Source: Tamarix chinensis
Lineage: Eukaryota > Streptophyta > Magnoliopsida > Caryophyllales > Tamaricaceae
Direction: 5' to 3'
Length of the DNA: 64,000 nucleotides
Assembly (NCBI GenBank): GCA_030549775.1
Contig: CM060171.1
Span: 64,514,360 to 64,578,359 of the forward strand
Each line of letters begins with the position of its first letter. The stretch's first letter is position 1. Positions 10,701-20,420 of this stretch are shown here, piece after piece. The notes under the pieces were generated by a model. The model saw only the letters and a program-made list of their open reading frames with translations. It was not told the DNA's origin and searched no databases. The position numbers and the translations under genes were made by a program.

Positions 10701-13553
10701 GGACACAAAATGGCTAAAAGCTATGTCACCAAACGTGTAGAAAATCAACATTTAATGTTCATTAGTCGATCGATTTGGGTAAACCAGCTGATCGGTTGTA
10801 TGACCATTGGATTAGTTTTGGCATGAGATAGAAAAGTTACCGTTACACAAACTAATCAATCAGTTTATTGAGAAACCATTGGATTGGTTTCGTATTGTAC
10901 TTAGTCTTATGAACATATATGAATAGTACTATGGTTTAGTAAACCACTCGATGTGTCTTTCAAATCAGTCGATCATTTTACTCAGACTAATTGATCGATT
11001 TGAAAAAACCAGTTGATGAGTTTAAACAGAGACAAGTAGGTTTCTGTAAGCGCAAAACCCATGTGTTGGTTGGTCAAATCAATCGATCAGTTTGGCGAAT
11101 GAGTTTAAATAGAAACAAATGGGTTTCTGTAGGAGCAAAATTTATGGACTCATTAGTTAAACCAGTTGATCGATTTCTAAACCAATCGATCAGTTTGGTG
11201 AAACCAATCAATGAGTTTAAAGAAACAAATGAATTTCTGCAATAGCATTTAACTCTTTTAATGCTCTTGGTTTAAACCAAACCAGATGATCAATCGATTG
11301 GTTCCGACTATAACTGGATAAATTTTAAAACATTTTGGAAAGGTATAGAAATCAACATCAACTATGAATTCACATGAAGTGAATTCAAGTCAAATGTTTT
11401 AAAAGGTTTTTAAAATTTTTTGATCAAAATGTGAAATTGCTTAACTTAACCCTTTACAAGAAAACCTAAGACTTAAAAATATCCTTAAACCTTAAGTCTT
11501 GGTAATCTTCATATGATTTTATCTTGTACTTTGAAACTTAATTGTTCTTTTAAATTTGCACTTGAGAAATGATTTAAGTGTGATTTGGTCTCTTTATTTG
11601 TCAATTATAGTTCATGCACACTTAAGCAAACACATTTAGTTCTCTAAACCTGTTTGTTATCATCCAAACGAGGACAAGGACATTGTTTAACCTTAGATGT
11701 CAACGGTAGATAATCACATAAGGTTGTGAATGGTCATTGAGGAGGACTATCCATGTTGATTCTTAAATAAATCTTGAGCCAAAGTTGCTTCTTGGATTGT
11801 TAAAGGTCTTAGAAGATCTTCAAAATAGAGCTATGATAAAATTCAGCTTACTATTTTATGGTAATACGAACATAAAATGGACATACTTTTGTGTAGAAAA
11901 CTTAAAATTGAGATTAAAAAAATGCATCGGATTTCTAATTTAATAAGTTTTCCAATGATTTCTAATTTCCCTTCTTTTCAATGTATTGCATTGGTATCAC
12001 ATCTTTGTCACAAGATCTAAGCAAAAACTTGAATTATGTAAAGTATCGTTTAAGAAACTGTTGTAATCTTGTATAGCCTCTTCAAGAAAACGAAGATCTT
12101 TGATTTTATTATCATGGCCTATTTAGTTTCTTTCTGTGTGCAATCCATGTCATAAGGATCATCTGACTTGTGGTTTAGGATGCTTGGGTATGATTGTTAT
12201 TGTACCAGGTTCATGATATTCTTGGGGCATAATTTGTTGCATAGAGGACATGGCAGTGTGTAACTTGAAACTGCCGGTTCTTGTATCACCTTGTTTTTAT
12301 ATTTTTCCCTTTTCTTCTCCTTTGCTCATTTAATTTATTTTCCTTTTCATTAGTTTTACATTTATTATTGCTCCTTAGACGGCGCTATCACAGAAAGTTC
12401 TCTCCATTAAAGCCTCCCTCACTTTTGGCTGGTCAGTGAATGGCTGAACATATGATCTTCCTCTTGTATAAGATCTCCTGAGAATAGGGATAATTATTTA
12501 AAGTGTATATTTTTCTAATGAAAATTCAACATTTTCAAGGGAAAAATTATTCTTATGAACTCTTTTAATGTTTCCCTCCTCCCCCCCCCCTGTTTTCATG
12601 CAGAAAGAAAACCTAGTGAGGAGGTTTTGGATTGGCCTACGAGAAAACGAGTAGCTCTGGGCACTGCACGGGGATTGGAGTACCTTCACGATCACTGCAA
12701 TCCTAAAATCATTCATCGTGATGTCAAGGCTGCTAATGTATTACTAGATGAAGAATTTGAGGCAGTTGTTGGGGACTTTGGCTTGGCAAAGATGGTGGAT
12801 GTGAGAAGGACCAATGTGACAACACAAGTGCGTGGAACAATGGGACACATTGCACCTGAATACTTGTCCACTGGAAGGTCTTCGGAAAAGACAGATGTTT
12901 TTGGCTATGGGATTATGCTTCTAGAGCTCGTAACGGGGCAACGTGCCATTGACTTTACTCGATTGGATGAAGAGGATGTCTTGTTGCTTGATCATGTGAG
13001 AAAAAATGCTTACTGTGTTCTTTCAGTTAGTATCTGTTGTGTCCATCATGATGGGCCCTTCGTGCCATTCCATGTTAGATTATATGATTAGAATGAGAAT
13101 GGATTAGATATCATGTCTGATGTCTGACTATGGTTCACTAGCTTATTCTCCATAACGTGTGTTTTCTTGCATCAATCCCATTATTTATTATTTAATATTT
13201 TTTTTATTATTCCAATTTATCACTGTATGCCACTTATGTAGGTCAAGAAGCTTCAAAGAGAGAGAAAGTTGGATAATATTGTCGACTGCAATTTGAATAA
13301 CTATGATATCCAGGAGGTAGAGATGATGATCCAAGTTGCACTATTGTGTACCCAAGCATCACCAGAAGAGCGTCCTACTATGTCCGATGTAGTCCGCATG
13401 CTCGAAGGGGAAGGCCTTGCTGAGAGATGGGAAGAGTGGCAGCATTTGGAAGTTGATCAACATCAAGAGTATGAAAGGATACACAGAAGATTTGATTGGG
13501 GAGAAGACTCCATTCAGAACCAGGAGGCTATTGAATTGTCTGGTGGCCGATGA
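4715..13553 (+). CDS. LRR receptor-like Ser/Thr protein kinase, subfamily II (SERK/NIK-like)
   Basis: Coding exons by splice signals and frame: 4715-4781, 5375-5507, 5633-5704, 6541-6684, 6841-6912, 7061-7126, 7351-7421, 7527-7670, 8016-8357, 12604-12995, 13242-13553. They sum to 1815 nt, or 604 residues plus stop, against about 613 in Arabidopsis At5g10290/At5g65240, which it resembles throughout (from memory). Order: signal peptide ([19 protein letters not shown]), LRR N-cap with NPCFW, about five LRRs on exons of 72, 144, 72 and 66 nt, a Ser-rich spacer, one membrane helix ([18 protein letters not shown]), then an RD kinase with [24 protein letters not shown] and APE, ending ELSGGR. It should sit in the plasma membrane as a receptor or co-receptor phosphorylating Ser/Thr. 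All key kinase residues are present. Oddities: intron 9 is 4.2 kb, and the exon 8 donor (GTTTTC) is weak though the frame requires it. Confidence 0.93.
8518..8537 (+). repeat. Short telomere-like GGGTTAGGGTT string
   Basis: About 2.5 units of GGTTAG/GGTTTAG inside intron 9. Too short to be an interstitial telomere; it resembles the telo-box motif common in plant LTRs and promoters. Confidence 0.4.
9239..9541 (-). repeat. Direct repeat copy A in intron 9 (LTR-like)
   Basis: About 300 bp from AATTCAGCTT to GATTTTGTTATCA that recurs, diverged, at 11839-12112. Read on the minus strand both copies begin TGATAAyAAAATCAAAG, as an LTR would. On the same strand a TATA-like GGCTATAAAAGCC occurs at about 8783-8796, so copy A may be the 5' part of an LTR running to about 8437. 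No primer-binding site or pol is found. Confidence 0.6.
10740..11300. repeat. Degenerate tandem repeat rich in AATCGATCAG motifs
   Basis: Units of roughly 85-112 bp are built from AACCAGTTGATCGATTT-like stretches and GATGAGTTTAAA followed by a stretch ending TTTCTGTA. The clearest starts are near 11013, 11098 and 11210. The copies are diverged and keep an open frame of 84 codons by chance. Non-coding as far as I can tell. Confidence 0.6.
11839..12112 (-). repeat. Direct repeat copy B in intron 9 (LTR-like)
   Basis: The second copy of the repeat at 9239-9541, diverged by many substitutions and small gaps but collinear (shared stretches include AAAATGGACATA and CTTGTATAGCCTCTT). With copy A it brackets ~2.3 kb, suggesting the remains of an old non-autonomous retroelement, or a segmental duplication. 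Confidence 0.6.
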
Positions 13554-14611
13554 GTTAAATGAAGTAGTCAATATTGTTTTTAGCATCTTTTTTGCGTGCT
13601 AGCATGTATTTATAGCGGTTTTGTAGGATAGCAAGTTGATACATGAAATGAGCATCTGAAAGTTATATAAGAAACTCAGCCACGTTTTAGGACCTCATAC
13701 TATGATATCGTATTCAATTGGTATCTTGTCATTGCTCGTCATCATAAGTCTTATTTAACTCGCATTCTCATGTAGGGAAAAAGTTCAGAATTTCAGATGC
13801 TGAATCCTGGCATGATTTGCTCAATCTTTCCTGCATATATTCTTATGCTAAATCTGATGATCTGAGACCTCTCTAATTGCTTTTGCATGATAAAAAGAGG
13901 AAAATAACCGTGCTTGTGTGCTACATCATGCCTGCTGTTGTGCTGGTTTTGGCACCTATACTATAATAGCACTTACATTGGTGTTTCCTGAAATAAATTA
14001 GAACCAAAAAAACCAACAATGTATAAATATTGTATTTCCACGTTCTATGAAAATTAAGAACATCAAGCATTTAGTCTATGTATGGAACCGGCTCTGAAAA
14101 AAAAATTCAGCAAAAAAACAGTGGGGGGAGGGGTGTTTCACGTGGGATACAGTGGGAGGGAAATGAAGAGAGATTTTTTTAATTTATATTAAAAATAATT
14201 TAATGTACTAAAAATATAAAATGATTATATCAAAATAATTTTGATTTTTTTTCTACATATAGATATTCGTATTTATATACTTCAAATGCAAAAAAAGAAG
14301 TTATTATGTAAAATATTTCTTTTGAAGGTAAAATATGTTATAAGTTTAAAGTTTATGAAATTACTAATGTAGATGTGAAATTAGGTTGATTTATTAATTG
14401 ATTTAATAATAATTTTTTTCTATCAAAAATTGTTTTTAGAATTAATTTTGGGATTCTCCAATGTTAATGCTAGCCTATGAGATGATTTACATTCAAGTTT
14501 TGTGTATCAATTGTTTTTAGAATACATTCAAGTATGTATGACACACTTTTCTTTCCTTTTTTTTTTGGGTGTAGTAGCAGTTGGACACTTTTTATATAGT
14601 GATAGTTTTCA
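13554..14611. other. 3' UTR and downstream spacer of the receptor kinase
   Basis: Contains the presumed 3' UTR. An AATAAA at 13992-13997 is one possible poly(A) signal, although the real end may be nearer the stop. From about 14100 the sequence becomes AT-rich and featureless apart from a G-rich stretch (GTGGGGGGAGGGG) near 14123. No gene seen. Confidence 0.4.
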
Positions 14612-16481
14612 ATTAAGGAACAAATGGTTGAAAATTGTTTTAATTAAGAAAATGTATTTTTGACCTTGCAATAAAAATAAAAATAGTTGAATTTTTTTCC
14701 AATTAATTAAGTTGACTATTAAAAAAAAAATCGTATGAATACAACATTCATATACTATATATACATCATACATGCATATACAATTACGTATGTTAATGTT
14801 TACCTAATACATTAACTAACTATTAATAAATATAAAGCACTATTATTATATTACTTATTTAATTTTTTTATTTTTCCTTTTGCATTCGTTTTTTATTTGG
14901 ATTTTGTTTATGTATTTTTAATATTTAAAAAGAAAATAAAATTAAAAACTGTAAACTGGCCTCCTTTCTTCATAGTTATACAATAATTAATCATTATATT
15001 GTATATTGGATATATTTATAATATCATACCTATAACATAGTAATTCATTTAATTTAACATTATTTACAATTTAAATCTGTTCAGCCAATTAATAGATTAA
15101 TCACTATTAATCATAATAACCTAAATAATCCTTTTAATTCTTTATCGCTAATAGTTGACAAAAGAACACAACCAAAACCAGTGACGCTGAACAAAGAACA
15201 CGACCAAAACCTAAAGAAGTCGTCTTCTTCCTCCCCAACGGAGAGTCGTCTTCCCTTGCAGCCCCACGAACCATCGTTGTTGTTATTTACCACAGTTCTG
15301 GCGACCTCTTCCCAGTTCAATGATAAAGTCAGCCCGTCGCCGAATCAATCCACTGTCAACAGAGCTCGTCCCAACTTTGCCGCTGCACCTAAGGCCGTCC
15401 CAACGACCACCAAGAACGAGCACATAGGCCTTCGAGCATTTCAATCGATGCCCCGACTTTCCTTTTCCAGTTCTACTTACAGAACAGAGCATTGTTGCAA
15501 AGCTAGTGGTTTAGGATTGATGTTGGGATCCGAACATCGTCAACCGGTAATTAATCTCCTAAGCAAAGATTCGAAGCAATCAGACCTTAATGAAGGTTTT
15601 CTGTAGTATAATTGTAAACAACGCAGTTTGCCATTTCAAGCTCTTTGAGTAGCAACTGGCGAGTCAGTGTGGAAGATGGGGATCTGGTGAAAATAGATAT
15701 CGATGTCATATTGATGGCTTTATTGCTGTGAATGCCCATGCACTAATATGCAAGACTTGAAGATTTGATGTACCTTCTCAATAATCAATATAGCCTGATA
15801 GTGCAACTCCCCTCCCCCCCCCCACCGGTCTTCTCGTAACGATTGAATTTGTCGATCTAGATATTTAACGGTGCGGTAATCAAATTGATGTTGAAATTCT
15901 AAAACAAACATTTGGAGATTGATTTATTAAAAATAGTTATTTAAAATAAAAATCTATTTAAAAAAAATTAGGCTGTATGTTTTTTTTTTAAATAAATAAT
16001 TATTTTAAATATAACGGTGGATTATAGCCAATAGTAGCACAGGAATGGCAATGAGAGATGGATTAAGACAGAGAAAGAGAGAAAGGTCGGGGAGAGGAAT
16101 AGTAGTATACGATTCATTCAGCAAACTAAAAATTGCCTTAATTAATTTTAGTTTTAAATTTTGTAGTTTTACTCTTATTAATATGAAAAATCCAAATGTA
16201 AAAGAAAAAATTCATTAAAAATTAAATGAATAATAAATATTAGTGTTTTATATTAATTAATAGTTAATTAATGTATTAGGTAAATAGTAACGTAGCTAAT
16301 CGTACATGCATGTATATAGTCTATAAGATACGGTACTCATACAGAACTAATATCGCTTTAATAGCCGGCCAATTTTTATAATTGGAACAAATATCAGCCG
16401 CTTATACTTTTGTTCTACATTTATTTATTTTCATAAATAAATAAATAAATTGGAATAAATTCTAAACATTTGTTGCTTACC
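14612..16481. mobile_element. Mutator-like (MULE) element with ~340-bp terminal inverted repeats
   Basis: The left arm (14612 to about 14955) and right arm (about 16147-16481) are inverted copies. The best-matching core is TTAATGTATTAGGTAAA at about 16269-16285, whose reverse complement lies in the left arm at about 14798-14815. Outer ends match as TAAGsAACAAATG. Arms are roughly 75-80% identical by eye. The ~1.2 kb interior encodes no transposase, so it is non-autonomous. Long inverted ends with an unrelated, GC-richer interior fit a MULE or Pack-MULE. No clean 9 bp target duplication was found, so exact ends and class are inference. Confidence 0.7.
15181..15606 (+). CDS. Unrecognised 141-codon ORF inside the MULE (possible captured fragment)
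   Basis: An open frame starting MTLNKEHDQN and ending SDLNEGFL, Ser/Pro/Thr-rich with no domain I recognise. It lies in the GC-richer interior of the inverted-repeat element, unlike its AT-rich surroundings, so it may be a host gene fragment captured by the transposon. A minus-strand frame of 69 codons overlaps it. No splice or promoter signals single it out; it may not be a gene. Confidence 0.25.
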   Translation: MTLNKEHDQNLKKSSSSSPTESRLPLQPHEPSLLLFTTVLATSSQFNDKVSPSPNQSTVNRARPNFAAAPKAVPTTTKNEHIGLRAFQSMPRLSFSSSTYRTEHCCKASGLGLMLGSEHRQPVINLLSKDSKQSDLNEGFL

Positions 16482-16708
16482 TTATGATAATTCTTAGCAC
16501 CTTCCTTCATTTACCTGCACTTCTGGCGTAGGTGGAAGTTGTGATCAACGAAAGACGGCCAAGGAATTCACGTGGTTTGCTGCATTGAATATCAGCAAAC
16601 TGATGTTATGGCTTGAGACTTGGTAGCTGAAATAGGTGAAGAGCATATGAATTTTTGTTACCGAAATTTTTGTGAGTGGATCAGTGGAATTGGTTTGTAT
16701 AGTATATA
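16482..16708. other. Unassigned spacer between MULE and hAT element
   Basis: About 230 bp of mixed-composition sequence with no recognisable coding or repeat structure. Confidence 0.4.
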
Positions 16709-18432
16709 TAGAGCCGGCAAAAGTTGATCCGACCCGAAAAATCCGACGAATACCGACTCAATCCGTCCGAAATCCGATCCGATTTTATCCGAGTAATTAA
16801 AAGCCCGAAATCTATCCGACCCGATCCGATACATATCCGATATCCGATATAACCCGAGAAATCATAAGCCCGAAATAAACCCGACCCGACCCGCTATTCA
16901 CCCAAAACCCGATATAACCCGAAAAACTATAAATCCAAAATGACCCGACCCGATCCATTATTTATCCGAAATATGATATTATCTGAAAAATTATAAATCT
17001 ATAAAGATTCAACTTGGTACCACCCAAAAATTAACATTAAGCCATAACTCAAAATTTTTAAAACTTCATAAAACATGAAATAATATAGATGTGCAACTAA
17101 TCCATACTAGCACTTACATCAAAATCTAGAAACAATATACTTTCATAAAATTTATATCACTTATGTATATACAAATACAATATCCATTGATATCAATAGA
17201 AATAAAAGTAGAGAAAAAAAAATAATAACACTACTATGCCATTTAAATATTAGTTCACTTTCATTATTCCATCTAGTACCATAAGATAATAACAATGCAG
17301 CCTTGAACACTATATGTTAGTATCTATACGGCCATACCTTGCAATATAGCACCTACAACATCATAGGAAAGTAAGAAAAATCTAGAGTGAGAATGTTAGT
17401 TATTCATTATAAAAATTGAAGATTAATATTTTTTATTACATCAACAGTGTTAAATAGTAAGAAGTCAATATTAGTTGGTCTTTTGTCAATAATAGTCATT
17501 ATTACTTACTTTATTTAATTTTTATCTTATTTAGCTTGATATGATCTAATCAAAATATATAATAAAAAAACTAATATGTTGTTATTATTATTTTTGCCAT
17601 AATTGATATTCATTGATTACTATTATTATTGTTATCATTATTTTTGTATTATTATTATTATTATTATTATTATATTTATTAAAAATTATGTTGATATGAT
17701 GTGATCAATCTCTTTTAAAAATAATATGAGAAGTACAACCTTAGAAGTCTTCATTTGTTATCAATTATCAATGACTATTATAAGTTAATATCATGTAAGG
17801 AGCGTATAAGATATAAATATAATATAAACTTAAAATAATACTAGAACTCAATATGACCAAGCTAATAATGGAGTTGAATTATAAGTTATACCTTAACATA
17901 AAAAAAAAGTGATACGATTTGAAAACTTTTAAATTTGAAACGTCAAATACATCTCCAAAGATGAAATAATGATAAAAAATTCTAAGGCCCCAAAACAATT
18001 AATATAATAATTTAATTTTGATTGAATAAGATAAATTAAAATAAATGATCTCAAAATCATTAGCTTTTAATAATATCTTGGAATAAAAAGAAAGAAAGAA
18101 AATTACACAAGCATGGCTCAAATATGAAATAACCTAAATTCAATCTAAATTCAATCCGAAAATATAATAATTGAAACTCAACCGAGCCCGATCCGAACCC
18201 GAACCGAAATTAGAACAACCCAAATTTACCCGAATCCGAGTCCATCCGATCTCAACCAGACCCGACCCGAAAGCTTAGAATGATCCGAGATTATCCGATA
18301 CTGAGTTGATCCGAATCAAACCCGACCCAGCCCGACCCGACAAAATAATCCGAAATTATCCGAAACCGATATGACCCGATTATTATGTTACCCGATCCGA
18401 TAGTGACCCGACCCGTCCGATTGCCAGCTCTA
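16709..18432. mobile_element. Non-autonomous hAT transposon
   Basis: Ends are TAGAGCyGGCAA on both sides in inverted orientation (left TAGAGCCGGCAA at 16709, right TTGCCAGCTCTA ending 18432), typical of plant hAT elements. The 8 bp sequence AGTATATA flanks both sides exactly (16701-16708 and 18433-18440), the expected hAT target duplication. Both subterminal zones (about 16725-16940 and 18180-18420) are packed with CCCGACCCG / ATCCGA motifs, which in hAT elements are transposase-binding sites. The ~1.2 kb AT-rich middle has no transposase frame, so movement would depend on an enzyme in trans. Confidence 0.93.
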
Positions 18433-18937
18433 AGTATATAGGTGATTTTAATGTAACCACGGAATTAGATGTTCCAATTTATTGCAGGTTAGGTTCCCGC
18501 CTTATTCATCGAAAATTATGGATCTCTCTTACGGTGGATTACTTTACAATATACATTTAATAATTATTTGACGACTTCCCATTAGCAGGAAGTTCAATGA
18601 ATTACCCGTTCATTATAATGTGACAAACGAGTGGACAGAAGGATTCATGCCCTATGAAGTTTTAGTGTTTTGCTGAGGGCTAAATATTTGGGTCAAGCGA
18701 TTTCTAAATCACAAATTTTAGAATGTAACCGGTTACATCTTCATAGTATAAGCTGATACCGTAAATTGAGAGACAAAAATGGTGTAGTGGTGTAGTTATA
18801 ATTAAGTCATTTTTTTTGTTTATAAAAAATCAAAATAGATTATCTTTATTTTAACCTATTGAAAAAATAAAAATAAGAAATAAAATGAATCATATAATTA
18901 TGAATTTAGATGTAATATAAAATATAATTCCGATAGT

Positions 18938-19212
18938 GTGTTTGGTTGGAGGTAAATGGTGGTCATCGTGGGTTTTTTTTTGTTAATCATGTTTGACAAT
19001 AATTTTTAAGACTTGAACTAGGTTAGGTTAATGTTAAAAATTAAGTTATTTTAACCTTCATTTACTTCCAAAATATTAACCTCTGATTTAGTGGTTTAAG
19101 GAAGTTAAAGTTAATTTGTTCATAAAAATGGGTTATTCACCTTTATTAATCTCCTAACTAATAAGGTTATGATCTATTTACCTACGTAACTTAATAAATA
19201 TCCAAACAACAG
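18938..19212. mobile_element. Possible MITE
   Basis: A ~275 bp block starts GTGTGTTTGGTTGGAGG and ends with an inverted ATCCAAACAAC. The subterminal GAGGTAAATGGTGGTCAT and (inverted) GATCTATTTACCT also pair loosely. No coding capacity and no clear target duplication. Sequence between the hAT element and this block (18441-18937), and from 19213 to 19604, shows nothing I recognise. Confidence 0.4.
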
Positions 19213-19604
19213 TTTAAAACATCCGCCTCTATGTATTGATAAATACATATTTTTTATATATTTTATACTATTTTAATCTTAATTTTTAGTATTTTATTTG
19301 AACAATATATAATGATAATTTTAATTATGATTTTGTACTTAAGTAAGAATAATCTCATATATTTAATTATTTTAACTAAAATGATAAAAAATGATGGACT
19401 TAAATTATAAGATAATACTTTTTTTGATTTTATTTTGCAGGTATAATTTTTTTATTTAAAAAACAATTCGAAGAATCCGAGGCATAAAGGACTGGTGTAA
19501 GAGAAGAAGGACAGTTATGCCAATAAAAAGCCTACAAGAAATGAATGCCTGGGAAGAGAAGTGTGAGAAGAGAACGTAACGGGGCAGAGGCATACGAGGC
19601 ATAG

Positions 19605-19850
19605 GGCTGTAAATGAGCCGACCCAGTTCGGTATTCAGCTCGGTTCGTTTAGTTAAATGAGCCGAGCCCGAACCTCACTTTTAGGCTCGTTTATTAAACG
19701 AGCCGAGCCTGAGCTCTAAAAAGCTTGGCTCAGTTCATTTTTTGGCTTTGGCTCGTGAGCTCGACTCAGCTTGTTCGTTTAGTTAAACTAGTCGAGTCTA
19801 AATATCATTTTAGGCTCGTTTAGTTAAAAGCTCGGTTTGACTCATTAGTT
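19605..19850. mobile_element. One end of a second hAT-like element
   Basis: TAGGGCTGTAAATGAGCCGA at the left border followed by many GAGCCGAGC / GGCTCG(TTTA) motifs is the layout of a hAT terminus with subterminal repeats. I found no matching inverted right end (expected CTCATTTACAGCCCTA), so the element is truncated or its far end was removed. Confidence 0.6.
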
Positions 19851-20029
19851 TAATATTTTATTATATTATTTGCTATCTACTTAAATTTAGGCAATTTTTC
19901 TAAATTCCTAGCATAGAATGATAATCTTATTTACCAATACCACAACTGATAATAAGAGGGTTTAAATTGCATGTTGGCTACGATACTGGTTTTCTCCTGT
20001 TTAAATTTCAAACTCAATATCATATTATA

Positions 20030-20420
20030 TATTAGGTATAAATTGAGGGTTATATGGTGCATTTCTCAAAATTCAAGGGTTGGACAACTAGAAAAGTGTA
20101 AATCATAACCTAGATGGTCATTGAGATTGTAGGCTTATAAACCAAGAGAGAAGTAATCATCATCAAGCACCCCTATAAATAAAGAGAGATTCAAATCCAA
20201 AAGAATAGACACTTTGGTTATGCATGTAGAGAAACGTTTTAGAGTTTCTTAAACCACTCTAAATCGTTTGTTTATTGTATTCCATTCTCCTACTTACTTT
20301 TCACAAAATTTTAATTTGACATTATTGTTACAAAATACTCTATTCACCCCCTCTAGAGTATTCATACGGAATTACAAATGTAATCCTCACACGTCTATTT
20401 AAAATTGTCTCACCTTAATT
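20030..20420 (+). mobile_element. LTR-like fragment (Ty1/copia type suspected)
   Basis: Contains a TATA-like CCCTATAAATAAAG at about 20170-20184, then AAACCACTCTAAATCG and a border-like ATTCACCCCCTCTAGAG near 20343-20359, resembling the U3-R-U5 layout of plant copia LTRs. It is cut on its right by the large element E6. No internal region follows. Class is inference. Confidence 0.35.

Larger units (their letters stand above)
8358..12603 (+). other. Oversized intron 9, filled with transposon-derived DNA
   Basis: This 4246 bp intron splits the kinase domain between the RLR and E codons after MQNLS. Donor GTATTG, acceptor TTCATGCAG. The other introns of the gene are about 120-840 bp. Original intron sequence seems to flank an insertion, because TTATCATGaCCTATTTAG at about 8405 recurs (one change) at about 12108. 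Between them lie two diverged direct repeats, a degenerate tandem repeat and an unrecognised hydrophilic minus-strand frame (9726-10010). I find no intact transposon gene. Confidence 0.8.
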
